Numbered from the stretch's first letter, positions 6,855 through 14,883 are shown. The stretch is DNA of 15,719 bases from an uncultured Erythrobacter sp. (GCA_947258465.1 CAMYIQ010000163.1:1-15719); one strand, 5' to 3'. Notes: generated by a model from the letters alone, not told the origin. Translations and numbers: made by a program.

Positions 6855-7784
6855 ATGCCAGACCAGCCCCTTATCCGCCTCGGAACCCGCCGCTCCCCCC
6901 TTGCCATGGCCCAGGCCCACGAAGCCCGCGCGCGGCTATGTTCGGCGCATGGCTGGGACGAATCGGCGGTCGAATTGGTCCCAGTGGTGGCGAGCGGCGA
7001 CAAGGTGCAGGACCGCCCGCGCGCCGAGATCGGCGGCAAAGCGCTGTGGACGCGTGAACTCGATCATTGGCTGCTCGAAGGTCGGATCGATGCGGCGGTG
7101 CATTCGATGAAGGATGTCGAAACGATCCGGCCCGAGGCCATCGCGATCGGCGCAATCCTGCCGCGTGCGGACAAAGCCGACCGTCTGCTGGGTGCGGCGT
7201 CCGTCGCGGAGATTCCCGCAGGCGCACGAGTGGGAACCAGCGCGCCGCGCCGCGCAGCACAGCTACTCCACTTGCGGCCCGACCTGACTGTGGTCGGCAT
7301 TCGCGGGAATGTCGCGACGCGGATGGCGAAACTCGAAGCGGGTGAGGCCGATGCGACCTTCCTTGCGTCGGCGGGCCTCGACCGGCTGGGCGAAGACGGT
7401 GTCGGCATGCGACTCGATCCGGAACAATGGCTCCCCGCGCCCGCGCAGGCCGCGATCGGGCTCGAATGCCGCAGCGACGAGGCCCGTGTGCGCGATCTGC
7501 TGGGCGCGGTCGACCATGCCGGGAGCCATGCCGAAATACTCGCCGAGCGTCGCTTGCTCGAAGGGCTGGGCGGATCGTGCAGCAGTCCGATCGCCGCTTT
7601 GTCGCGCCGCGAAGGCAAGCGGATTTTCCTGAGCGCGGCCATCTTCAGCCCCGATGGCAAGGTGCGGATAGCCGACGACGCCAATTTCGAAATGGAGGAT
7701 CGGACTGCACCGCTCGATTTGGCGCGGTCGCTCCTCGATGCCGCGCCGCCTGCGGTGGCCGTGCATTTCGGGGGGGCGGCATGA
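6855..7784 (+). CDS. hemC: Hydroxymethylbilane synthase (porphobilinogen deaminase)
   Basis: 309 residues. It joins four porphobilinogen molecules into hydroxymethylbilane in the cytosol, a step toward haem and bacteriochlorophyll. Visible motifs are IRLGTRRSPLAMAQA (7-21), the catalytic Asp87 in HSMKDV (83-88), VGTSAPRRAAQL (126-137), and GIRGNVATRM (148-157). The dipyrromethane cofactor attachment is Cys242 in EGLGGSCSSP. The usual Pro after HSMKDV is replaced by Glu, with no clear effect expected. The ATG at 6855 is chosen because the conserved N-terminal strand begins four residues after it; the frame upstream overlaps the tsaD start. The ribosome-binding site is weak. Its last bases overlap hemD in an ATGA junction, so HemC and HemD are coupled. 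Confidence 0.97.
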   Translation: MPDQPLIRLGTRRSPLAMAQAHEARARLCSAHGWDESAVELVPVVASGDKVQDRPRAEIGGKALWTRELDHWLLEGRIDAAVHSMKDVETIRPEAIAIGAILPRADKADRLLGAASVAEIPAGARVGTSAPRRAAQLLHLRPDLTVVGIRGNVATRMAKLEAGEADATFLASAGLDRLGEDGVGMRLDPEQWLPAPAQAAIGLECRSDEARVRDLLGAVDHAGSHAEILAERRLLEGLGGSCSSPIAALSRREGKRIFLSAAIFSPDGKVRIADDANFEMEDRTAPLDLARSLLDAAPPAVAVHFGGAA

Positions 7785-8470
7785 AGCCGCTATTCCTGTT
7801 CCGTCCTGAACCGGGCTGGTCGGTCAGCGCGCAAACGGCGCGGGATATGGGGCTCGACATACATGGCGCGCCGCTATTCACGATCGAGCCGGTCGAGTGG
7901 ACCGATCCGTCCCCGGAGGATTTCGACGGCATTCTCGCCGGTAGCGCCAACGCCTTCCGGCATGGCGGCAAGCAACTGGAAAAGCTGACCCGGCTTCCCG
8001 TCCATGCGGTGGGCGAAGCCACTGCCGATGCCGCGCGCATTGCCGGGTTCCTGGTCGGGCGAACCGGCCGGGGCGGGTTGCAAGGACTTGTCGACGAACT
8101 CGGCGATCGAAAGCTCAAGCTCTTGCGACTTGCGGGCGAGGATAGGGTGGCGCTGCGCCCGCCCGATAGCATCGAAGTCGAAACCCGGGTGCTTTATCGA
8201 GCGGTGGCGGAAGAGCTGTCGGACGAGAACGCTGAGCTGCTGCGCGATGGCGGCGTGACGGCCTTGCATTCGGGTGCGGCCGCTGCGCGGCTGTGCGACG
8301 AATTCGATCGCCTCGGCCTGAACCGCGCACTTGTCGATCTCGCCGTGATTGGCCCTCGCGTCGCCGAAATGGCGGGAGAGGGGTGGCGATCCATCCACAT
8401 TGCCGATGCGCCCGGAGACAGCGAGCTACTGGCCTTGGCGAGAGCTTTGTGCCAGACCGAGGACCAATGA
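7781..8470 (+). CDS. hemD: Uroporphyrinogen-III synthase
   Basis: 229 residues, near the usual size. It closes hydroxymethylbilane into uroporphyrinogen III with inversion of ring D. HemD proteins are poorly conserved; what can be seen is the start MKPLFLFRPEPGWS, the GILAGSANAFRHGG stretch (47-60), VHAVGEATADAAR (72-84), the two-lobed alternating alpha/beta pattern, and ALHSGAAAARLCDEF (164-178) near the usual FTSxSA position. The identification rests strongly on position: the ATG overlaps the hemC stop (ATGA) in the common hemC-hemD order. A GGGGGGCGG run precedes the start. The longer frame beginning in hemC is not used. Confidence 0.92.
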   Translation: MKPLFLFRPEPGWSVSAQTARDMGLDIHGAPLFTIEPVEWTDPSPEDFDGILAGSANAFRHGGKQLEKLTRLPVHAVGEATADAARIAGFLVGRTGRGGLQGLVDELGDRKLKLLRLAGEDRVALRPPDSIEVETRVLYRAVAEELSDENAELLRDGGVTALHSGAAAARLCDEFDRLGLNRALVDLAVIGPRVAEMAGEGWRSIHIADAPGDSELLALARALCQTEDQ

Positions 8471-8474
8471 TAGG

Positions 8475-8573
8475 AAGGGGCCTTGAGAACCGGCCCACGG
8501 GGTCGCGGAACGGAATTCGATGGACGATTACATGAGCACCAGGCGCAAGGGGCCTTCGGCAAGGCCGGTTCTC
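8475..8573 (+). promoter_or_regulatory. Competing RNA helices around the mic60 start
   Basis: The hemD-mic60 junction and the first codons of mic60 hold several matching elements. GAGAACCGGCC (8485-8495) is a perfect 11-base inverted match to GGCCGGTTCTC (8563-8573). GGCCTT (8551-8556) and AAGGCC (8561-8566) form a perfect 6-bp hairpin with a 4-base loop. GGGCC (8478-8482) pairs with GGCCC (8492-8496). AAGGGGCCTT is repeated at 8475-8484 and 8547-8556. The long helix cannot coexist with either local hairpin. It would loop out the ribosome-binding site (8507-8514) and both candidate starts (8520, 8532). A control role is inferred. Confidence 0.4.
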
Positions 8574-9407
8574 GTCGCCGTGCTTGCCAGTTTCCTGCTC
8601 GGCGGTGCGATCGCCGGCTATGCGGTCTATTCGATGAGCGGCCGAAGCGAGCCGGAAGCTGCCGCGCCAGCGCAGGAGCCGCAAACGCTCGCCAACCCCG
8701 CTGTCGACCCTTCGCCGACTCCCAGCGCCACCGCCAGTCAGGCCGCCCAAGATGCGGTCGAGCGGGTCGAACAACAACAGGGCGGTATCGATCAGCGTCT
8801 TGCCGCTGCAGAACAGCGCTTGGCCCGGCTAGACCTGCAGGCGGAGGCGGCCGCAGGCAATGCCGCACGTGCCGAAGGCCTGCTGATTGCTTTCGCCACC
8901 CGGCGAGCTCTCGAAAAAGGGGCGGAGCTCGGCTATCTGGCCGACCAGTTGAGATTGCGCTTCGGCGATGCGCTGCCCAATGCGGTAGATACAATCATTC
9001 GGACCAGCCGCGATCCGATCACGCTCGACCAGCTTCTCGCCCGCCTCGAGGGTTTGTCCCCACGCCTTGCCCAGCCGAACGATCAGCGCGGCTGGGTTCG
9101 GTTCGGCGAGGAGCTGTCGCAGCTCTTCGTGATCCGCCGCGAAAGCGCGCCGTCGCCCCAGCCCGAGCGCAGGCTCGAACGCGCGCGTCTGTTTCTCGAA
9201 AGCGGACGCACCCGATCGGCGATTGCCGAGGTTCGCAATCTTCCCGGCGCCGACGAGGCCGAAGGTTGGATCCGCGATGCCGAACGCTATGCCGCCGCTC
9301 AGCGGGCGATCGACCTGATCGAAACCGCAGCCGTTCTCGAACCGCGGCGCTTGCGCGACGGGGCGGGCAACCGGATCGAGCAGCCGAGCCCTGCGGAAGA
9401 AAACTAG
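8520..9407 (+). CDS. Mic60/mitofilin-family inner-membrane protein
   Basis: 295 residues. A short basic N-terminus (MSTRRKGPSARP after the first four residues) leads into one membrane span (about 16-38), an Ala/Pro/Ser linker (40-75), a coiled-coil-prone segment rich in Gln, Glu and Ala (about 76-120), and a helical C-terminal half (about 121-275) with a pattern like the mitofilin signature region. Alphaproteobacterial Mic60 (COG4223), the ancestor of the mitochondrial cristae protein, is known to lie downstream of hemC and hemD, which matches here; members are anchored in the inner membrane with most of the protein in the periplasm. Sequence motifs alone are weak, so the call leans on architecture and context. 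The ATG at 8520 has GGAACGGA 5 bases upstream; ATG 8532 is an alternative. Its TAG overlaps the convergent hydroxylase stop. The usual next gene hemY is absent. Confidence 0.78.
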   Translation: MDDYMSTRRKGPSARPVLVAVLASFLLGGAIAGYAVYSMSGRSEPEAAAPAQEPQTLANPAVDPSPTPSATASQAAQDAVERVEQQQGGIDQRLAAAEQRLARLDLQAEAAAGNAARAEGLLIAFATRRALEKGAELGYLADQLRLRFGDALPNAVDTIIRTSRDPITLDQLLARLEGLSPRLAQPNDQRGWVRFGEELSQLFVIRRESAPSPQPERRLERARLFLESGRTRSAIAEVRNLPGADEAEGWIRDAERYAAAQRAIDLIETAAVLEPRRLRDGAGNRIEQPSPAEEN

Positions 9408-10618
9408 GCCTTGAGCAATTCGGGCAGTTCGCCCGATATTCCGCGCGCCTCGTCCATGAAGAACCGCTTGAGCCAGCTATTGCGCTGGATGCCGGCCATG
9501 CCCAGGCGGCGCACGGCGCTGGCGGTTTTGCCAGGGATGCCGAAGATGCGCGTCAGGCTGTCGGTCGCGCCCATCACCATGAGCGAATCGAGCGCGCGCC
9601 ACTCTTCGTATTTCTTGAGCACCTGCGCATCGCCTAGGTCGAGGCCGAGCCGGACCGCTTCGTCGAGCACTTCCACCAGCGCGCCGACATCGCGCAGACC
9701 GAGATTGAGGCCCTGGCCCGCGATCGGGTGCATGCCATGGGCGCTGTCGCCGACCAGCGCGAGGCGCTGCTCGACGATCTTCGCGGTGTGCTGGAAGGTC
9801 AATGGATAGGACGAGCGCGCGCTGTTGAGGGTCAGCTCACCCAGCAAGTCGCCCATGCGCTTGTGCACTTCGGCGAGGAAGGCACGGTCGGACAGCTTCA
9901 GGACGCCTGCTGCGTCCTTTTCGTCTACCGTCCAAACCAGCGCGCTGCGATGCTGGCCACCGGGTCCATCGAGCATGGGAAGCAGCGCGAAGGGGCCGTC
10001 GGGATAGAAGATTTCCCACGCGACGTTCTCGTGCGGCCTGGTGTGGTCGAGCCCGACGATCATCGCGCGGTGGCTGTAGTCCCAGCTTGCCATCTTGAAG
10101 CCCGCTTCCTCGCGGCTGGGGGACCCGCGCCCTTCCGCGCCGATCATCAGCGCCGCTTCGAGCACGCGGCCATCGGCGAGGGTGGCCGATACGCCGAATT
10201 CGCCGCGCTCACGCGATACGACATCGACCGGGGCGTGCCATTCGATCAGCGGCTCTTTAGCAGCCGCCTCGTGCAGCGCGAGGCGCAGTTGGCGGTTGGC
10301 GAACATGCGGCCCAGCGTGCCCTCGTGCGGCTCGGGCCGGAAATCAAGCCGACCGGCCTTCATCTGATCGAGCACCGCGATAGCGGCGATATCGCAACCA
10401 TGCGGTTCGAGCGTGTCTTCCAATCCGATATGCCGAAACAAGCGCCAGCTCGCCGTCGAGATGGCCGAGGCGCGACCGTCGAAGCTTTCCGCAGTCAGGC
10501 TGGCCGGATCGGCGCGGTCGACAAGGTGGCTGGACAGCCCCTTTTTCGCTGCCGCCAGCGCCAGTGTCATGCCCACCAGGCCGCCGCCCAGGATCAGCAG
10601 GTCTCGCTTGTCTGTCAT
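9404..10618 (-). CDS. UbiH/UbiF-family FAD-dependent monooxygenase
   Basis: 404 residues, typical for the family, which hydroxylates the ring of ubiquinone precursors using FAD, NAD(P)H and O2. It shows the N-terminal dinucleotide-binding motif GGGLVG (11-16), DGRASAIS (48-55), the FANRQLRLALHE stretch (106-117), GAEGRGS (160-166, where GADGxxS is usual), and the FAD-contacting ALVGDSAHGMHPIAGQGLNLG (287-307). Which ring position it modifies cannot be read from sequence; UbiH, UbiF and the alphaproteobacterial UbiL are all possible. The ATG at 10618 has AGGGA about 8 bases upstream, and the longer frame adds an unrelated extension. It is divergent from dsbD across 43 bases and converges on mic60 with the two stops sharing the palindrome CTAG. 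Confidence 0.93.
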   Translation of the reverse strand: MTDKRDLLILGGGLVGMTLALAAAKKGLSSHLVDRADPASLTAESFDGRASAISTASWRLFRHIGLEDTLEPHGCDIAAIAVLDQMKAGRLDFRPEPHEGTLGRMFANRQLRLALHEAAAKEPLIEWHAPVDVVSRERGEFGVSATLADGRVLEAALMIGAEGRGSPSREEAGFKMASWDYSHRAMIVGLDHTRPHENVAWEIFYPDGPFALLPMLDGPGGQHRSALVWTVDEKDAAGVLKLSDRAFLAEVHKRMGDLLGELTLNSARSSYPLTFQHTAKIVEQRLALVGDSAHGMHPIAGQGLNLGLRDVGALVEVLDEAVRLGLDLGDAQVLKKYEEWRALDSLMVMGATDSLTRIFGIPGKTASAVRRLGMAGIQRNSWLKRFFMDEARGISGELPELLKA

Positions 10619-10661
10619 GGGGTGTGTCCCTAGAGCGGCGAGCGTGATCGACGCAAGGATA
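10619..10661. promoter_or_regulatory. Divergent hydroxylase/dsbD promoter region
   Basis: 43 bases between two divergent start codons. Promoters for both genes are expected here or just inside the coding regions. I see the two ribosome-binding sites (AGGGA on minus, AAGGA on plus) but no convincing -35/-10 pair and no dyad. Confidence 0.3.
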
Positions 10662-12755
10662 ATGGAGCGGGTCGCCGCGCTGGTGATGCTGGTCGCGCTG
10701 GCCCTGGCCTTTGCCCCGGCCGCCAATGCGCAGCAGCAGGCGCGCGGACCGGATAGCGAGCGCATGCCGGTGGAAATCGCGGCCGAAGGCGCGCCGCAGC
10801 CGGGCGAAACCTGGATGGTCGCGCTGCATTTCAGACCCTCGACGCCCGAATGGCACGGCTATTGGTCGAATCCCGGCGATGCGGGGCTCGGCATGGAGCT
10901 CGACTGGAGTTTGCCCGAAGGGTGGAAGGCTGGCGAACCGCTCTATCCGCTACCCAAGCGGCTGGTGATCGGCGATCTGATGAACCATATCTATGAAGGT
11001 GACTATGCGGTTCTCGTGCCGATTGCCGTTCCGCAAAGCGCTGCGGTCGCAAATGCGGCGCCGATTAGCGTCACCGCGAACTATCTGGCTTGCACCGACA
11101 AGATCTGCGTGCCGCAGCAGGCGCGGCTGACGCTCGATCCCGCACAAGCCGATACCGACCGTCGTTTCGGTGCGTGGCGCGCGGCGATCGTTCCCCAGCT
11201 GGACAGCACTGCGCAATTCGAATTCACGCCGACACGCTTGCGGATCGGTATTCCGATCCCGACCGAAACTGCGCTCGGCGATCTCCACCTCTTTCTTGGC
11301 ACGCCCGAGCTGGGGGAAGGCGACAGGCCCGATTACACAGGCGTTCAGACCTTTCTCAGCGAAGGCAATCTGCTGGTGGCCGAAATGCCGATCGAGCGGA
11401 TCGTGGTGCCGGACAATGTCGAGCTTGCGGTCGAGCCGCGCCCCGAGGCGATCACCGGCATCCTCGATCTCGGAAGCGGCCGCGGGGTGCGCTTTACCGC
11501 CATGCCCGGCGACGTGCCGCTCGAAGGGGCGAAGCCGATCCGTGGGGGCGGGGGGGACCCGGTCCTGTGGCAGTTGCTTATCGCCGCGCTGGCGGGTGGA
11601 TTGCTGCTCAACATCATGCCCTGCGTCTTCCCCATCCTCAGCCTCAAGGCATTGTCGCTGGCCAAGGCCGGTGGAGACGAGCGCGCGGCACGGCGCGATG
11701 CGCTGGCCTACACGGCGGGCGTCGTGCTGGCCTGCGCCGCACTTGGCGCAACCATCCTGCTCCTGCGCTCGGCGGGCGAGCAGGTCGGGTGGGCCTTTCA
11801 GTTGCAGGAGCCGGTGGTCGTGGTCGGCCTGTTCCTGCTGGCACTGGCAATCACCGGCAATTTTCTCGGTGTCTTCGAAGTACCCGGCATGGCCATTTCG
11901 GGCGGCGCGCCCTCGCGAGGCGGTTCTTTCTCGACGGGCCTTCTTGCGGCTTTCGTGGCGACACCGTGTACCGGCCCGTTCATGGCCATCGCGCTGGGTG
12001 CGGCGCTGGTCATCAGGCCGATTCACGGGTTGCTTGTCTTCGTCGCCCTGGGCGTAGGCCTCGCGCTACCCTTCCTGGTGGTCGGCTTCGCCCCGGCGAT
12101 CCGTCGGCGCCTGCCCAAGCCGGGCGCCTGGATGGAGAGTTTTCGTCGCTGGATGGCACTGCCAATGGGGCTGACCGCGCTGGCGCTTGCGTGGCTCGTC
12201 TGGCGCATCGGCGGATGGGACTATCTCGGTCCGGTGCTTATCCTGGCCGTGCTCGCGCTTGCGGGGCTTGCGCTTATCGGCCTGTTCCAGCGCCGGGCGC
12301 AATCTGGTGCGCTGGTGGTTTTCGCCAGCCTCGTCGCGGTACTTGGGATCGGGGCCGCTCTCCTCCCGAGGCCCGAGGCGCAGGCCGCGTCAAGCGAAAG
12401 CCTGCTGGACCCAGTCGCCTATAGCGAGGCCGCGTTGGCCGAAGCGCGTATCTCGGGCCGCCCGGTCTTCATCTGGTTCACCGCCGACTGGTGCGTCACC
12501 TGCAAGGTCAACGAAAGCGTGGCGATCGAACGCGAGGCGACCCGCAAGGCTTTCGAGGAAGCGGGCGTGATTGCCATGCGCGGCGACTGGACGCAGCCTG
12601 ATGAAGAAATCAGCCGCATGCTGACCCGGCAGGGCGCGGCAGGTGTGCCGCTCTATCTGTGGTACGAGCCCGGCGGCGAAGCCGAGCAATTGCCGCAGCT
12701 GCTTACGCCGGATCTGCTGGTGGAGAAGGCACGGAATTCGGCTCGTCGCCGCTAG
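10662..12755 (+). CDS. dsbD: DsbD/ScsB-type protein-disulfide reductant transporter
   Basis: 697 residues from ATG 10662. It carries electrons from cytoplasmic thioredoxin across the inner membrane to periplasmic thiol proteins. A signal peptide (1 to about 23, ending ANA) precedes a long periplasmic domain (about 30-295) with the WHGYWSNPGDAG motif (64-75) and the redox pair Cys144/Cys149. A membrane domain of about eight spans (303-570) follows with Cys321 (MPCVFP) and Cys436 (ATPCTGPF). The C-terminal thioredoxin domain (about 580-697) has WCVTC (Cys611/Cys614). All six cysteines expected for the relay are present. The length exceeds E. coli DsbD because of the larger N-terminal domain, which is closer to ScsB proteins. 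GTG 10644 is an alternative start, adding six residues; AAGGA is close to the chosen ATG. Its last 53 bases overlap the convergent lipoprotein gene. Confidence 0.94.
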   Translation: MERVAALVMLVALALAFAPAANAQQQARGPDSERMPVEIAAEGAPQPGETWMVALHFRPSTPEWHGYWSNPGDAGLGMELDWSLPEGWKAGEPLYPLPKRLVIGDLMNHIYEGDYAVLVPIAVPQSAAVANAAPISVTANYLACTDKICVPQQARLTLDPAQADTDRRFGAWRAAIVPQLDSTAQFEFTPTRLRIGIPIPTETALGDLHLFLGTPELGEGDRPDYTGVQTFLSEGNLLVAEMPIERIVVPDNVELAVEPRPEAITGILDLGSGRGVRFTAMPGDVPLEGAKPIRGGGGDPVLWQLLIAALAGGLLLNIMPCVFPILSLKALSLAKAGGDERAARRDALAYTAGVVLACAALGATILLLRSAGEQVGWAFQLQEPVVVVGLFLLALAITGNFLGVFEVPGMAISGGAPSRGGSFSTGLLAAFVATPCTGPFMAIALGAALVIRPIHGLLVFVALGVGLALPFLVVGFAPAIRRRLPKPGAWMESFRRWMALPMGLTALALAWLVWRIGGWDYLGPVLILAVLALAGLALIGLFQRRAQSGALVVFASLVAVLGIGAALLPRPEAQAASSESLLDPVAYSEAALAEARISGRPVFIWFTADWCVTCKVNESVAIEREATRKAFEEAGVIAMRGDWTQPDEEISRMLTRQGAAGVPLYLWYEPGGEAEQLPQLLTPDLLVEKARNSARRR

Positions 12756-13281
12756 GGGGCTGTGCCAGCGCCCGGCATTCCTCGATCAGTTCGCCGGGCA
12801 GGGCGCTCGGATTGAGAATCACACTGCCCGCGCCCGGCACCGTCGCTTCGACCTCGCGCGTACCGGTGAGCACGTCCCAGCGCGGATCGGTCACCGGCTC
12901 CGCACCTTCCCAGCGCCATACGTCGCCAATCTGCGTCGCGTCGATCGGCAGGCGCGTGACATGGCTGTTCCCGATCAGCGCCAGTACCGCCTTGGCATGC
13001 GGGTCCGCCTTGGCAAACCGGGTATAGGCGAGCATCGGCCTGGTCCCTTGTCCGGCACATTCGATGGCGAATAGCGGGCGTTCGCCCGGCTTGCCGTAAA
13101 GCAGGCGCCGGGCCTTGTCGGCAGGCGCCCAAACCGCGCCTTCGGTATCGGGAGAATCGATCGGTTCAGACGGGCCTTGGACCTCGCCCCCGATGCTTGT
13201 GCGCTCGACATAGTCATCGGCCGCAGGCGGCTTGCAGGCGGCGAGGACAAGGATTGGAAGCAGAGCCGGAGCGCGACGCAT
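12703..13281 (-). CDS. Small lipoprotein of unknown function
   Basis: 192 residues, not recognised. The N-terminus MRRAPALLPILVLAAC is a lipoprotein signal with Cys16 as the lipidated residue. The mature part has no repeats or membrane span; it contains two further cysteines (in IECAGQG and IEECRAL) that could pair, a glycine-rich middle, and a Pro/Ser-rich tail. Alternation of strands around FAIECAG and AVLALIG suggests a small beta-rich periplasmic domain. No ribosome-binding site is clear before the ATG. It lies 54 bases downstream of the S10 peptidase gene on the same strand and may share its transcript. Its 3' end runs 53 bases into the end of dsbD on the other strand. Confidence 0.82.
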   Translation of the reverse strand: MRRAPALLPILVLAACKPPAADDYVERTSIGGEVQGPSEPIDSPDTEGAVWAPADKARRLLYGKPGERPLFAIECAGQGTRPMLAYTRFAKADPHAKAVLALIGNSHVTRLPIDATQIGDVWRWEGAEPVTDPRWDVLTGTREVEATVPGAGSVILNPSALPGELIEECRALAQPPSGDEPNSVPSPPADPA

Positions 13282-13335
13282 CAGCGCGCTATGGCACAGG
13301 CGCGCGCAGGTTCAAGCGGGTGGGGCGCGCTATCC

Positions 13336-14835
13336 TCAGCGATCGCGGATGAAGGCACGGACATCGCGCGCCAGCTTTGCGCGGTCTTCGTCGCGAACAT
13401 ACATCATATGACCAGAACCATAGTAATGCAGTTCGACCCGCTCCTGCGGGATGCCGATCCGGTTGAGCGAATATTCCGCGCCCAAAAACGGCGTGGCGAA
13501 ATCGTAATAGCCCTGCGCATTGAACACCCGCAGGCCGGCATTCTGGCGCATCGCCTTGCCGATCAGCGGGGCAACGTTGAGATAGGCGCTGCGACCTGGC
13601 CCGCTCGACAAGCTCCAGTTCCAGTGCTGCCCCGGCTCGCGACCGATCGACTGGTATTCGCGGGTCGTTTCGAAACCCAGTCCGTCGCGCAGCCAGGCAT
13701 TGACCGCCGCGGTATAGCCCGCGTCGATGCCGTAGAAGCTGGGATCGTTGTCGGGATATTCGCCGGCATTGTCGTAATCCGTGCCGGTATAGCGCGCGTC
13801 GAGACGGCCAATGGTGAGGCCCCGGTCGCGCAGCAATTCCTTGTAGAAACGCTGGCTTGTGACGCGCAGGTTCGCCTGGTCGAGATAGGTTTCGGACAGA
13901 CCCGTCAGCCGCGAGAGCTCGGCGCGCACGGCGGCGCGTTCGGCGGCGGGCAGGTCTTGCCCCTTGAGCAACGCACTGGCGAAGGGGCCGATCGCGAAGC
14001 GGCGCGCTTCCTCGGCAATCGCTTCGACCGAGGGAGCTTGGGCCTTGCCGTGGAACCAGGCGGCGGCGGCCATGTTGGGCAGCGTGACGATATAAGCCAT
14101 CTCGTTACCCGGCGTCGGCTCGCGCGCGGCGAAATCGAGGATGGTGGAAACCAAGATCAGGCCGTTCAGGGCGACATCGTTGAAAGTGCTTCCTTCCAGT
14201 TCGTCGACCACCATGGCTGTGCGCGTGGTGCCGTAGCTTTCGCCGCCGAGATATTTCGGGCTGTTCCAGCGTCCGTTGTCGTTGATCCAGCGGCGGATCA
14301 CTTCGGCCACGGCGCGCGCATCTTCGCGCAGGCCGTAATATTTTTTCGGATCTGTGCCGGGCGTGAGATAGCTGAAGCCTGTGCCTGGCGGGTCGATGAA
14401 GACGAGATCGGCAACGTCGAGCAAGCTCTCCGGATTGTCGACCAACGGATAGGGCGGCGCACCATCGTCGCGTGCATCAGAAGGGATGGCCACACGCTTG
14501 GGCCCCCAGGCGCCCATTTGTAGCCACACCGACCCGGAACCCGGCCCGCCATTGTAGATGAAGAATACCGGCCGCGAAGCGTCGCGCGGGCTTTTCACAT
14601 AGCTGGTGGTGACGATCACCGCTTCGGGCTTGCCGTCGTCCGAAGCGAGTACGGTCTCGCCGACAGTCGCGCGATAGGAAACTCGCTGCCCGCCGAAAGT
14701 CCCGACGAGGTCGCGCGTGCGAATCTGCGGCTCGATTTTCGCGGGACTTTCGGCGGAAATCTCCGCTCTGTCCTGAGCGGCCAGAGGCATGGGAAGGGCG
14801 AGGACCGCAGCGGCGGCGAGCAGGCGCGTGATCAT
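13336..14835 (-). CDS. Periplasmic S10-family serine carboxypeptidase
   Basis: 499 residues. A signal peptide (1 to about 20, ending LAAQ) sends it to the periplasm or beyond. It has the alpha/beta-hydrolase layout of peptidase family S10, which removes C-terminal residues from peptides. The oxyanion-hole motif is NGGPGSGS (95-102). The triad is Ser200 in GESYGTTR, Asp445 in QGYYDFATP, and His476 in GSGHMMY. FIDPPGTGFSY (146-156) is also typical. Bacterial S10 proteins are common in sphingomonads and often annotated as peptidase S10; the natural substrates are little known. The ATG has AGGA about 8 bases upstream. A perfect 9-bp hairpin lies 22 bases before the start, between this gene and the methyltransferase-like gene upstream. 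Confidence 0.94.
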   Translation of the reverse strand: MITRLLAAAAVLALPMPLAAQDRAEISAESPAKIEPQIRTRDLVGTFGGQRVSYRATVGETVLASDDGKPEAVIVTTSYVKSPRDASRPVFFIYNGGPGSGSVWLQMGAWGPKRVAIPSDARDDGAPPYPLVDNPESLLDVADLVFIDPPGTGFSYLTPGTDPKKYYGLREDARAVAEVIRRWINDNGRWNSPKYLGGESYGTTRTAMVVDELEGSTFNDVALNGLILVSTILDFAAREPTPGNEMAYIVTLPNMAAAAWFHGKAQAPSVEAIAEEARRFAIGPFASALLKGQDLPAAERAAVRAELSRLTGLSETYLDQANLRVTSQRFYKELLRDRGLTIGRLDARYTGTDYDNAGEYPDNDPSFYGIDAGYTAAVNAWLRDGLGFETTREYQSIGREPGQHWNWSLSSGPGRSAYLNVAPLIGKAMRQNAGLRVFNAQGYYDFATPFLGAEYSLNRIGIPQERVELHYYGSGHMMYVRDEDRAKLARDVRAFIRDR

Positions 14836-14856
14836 GGTGTTCCTATGACGAGAGAG

Positions 14857-14883
14857 AGGGTTCGGGTAAAGGTTCCGAACCCT
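14857..14883 (-). terminator. Perfect 9-bp hairpin between the methyltransferase and S10 genes
   Basis: AGGGTTCGG (14857-14865) and CCGAACCCT (14875-14883) are exact inverted repeats with a 9-base loop. It lies 11 bases after the methyltransferase stop on the minus strand. No T run follows (CTCTCTC does), so it could be a weak terminator, a processing or stability element, or an operator for the S10 gene. Confidence 0.45.

Noticed and set aside
8483..9637. A 384-codon plus-strand frame overlapping mic60
   Set aside because: Arg/Ala/Gly-rich translation in a shifted frame of mic60 that then runs antisense to the hydroxylase. No domain.
13284..13333. Direct repeats GCGCGCTAT (13284-13292 and 13325-13333) between the S10 and lipoprotein genes
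   Set aside because: Nine bases, mostly CG alternation, in GC-rich sequence. Not distinct enough from chance and no flanking mobile element.
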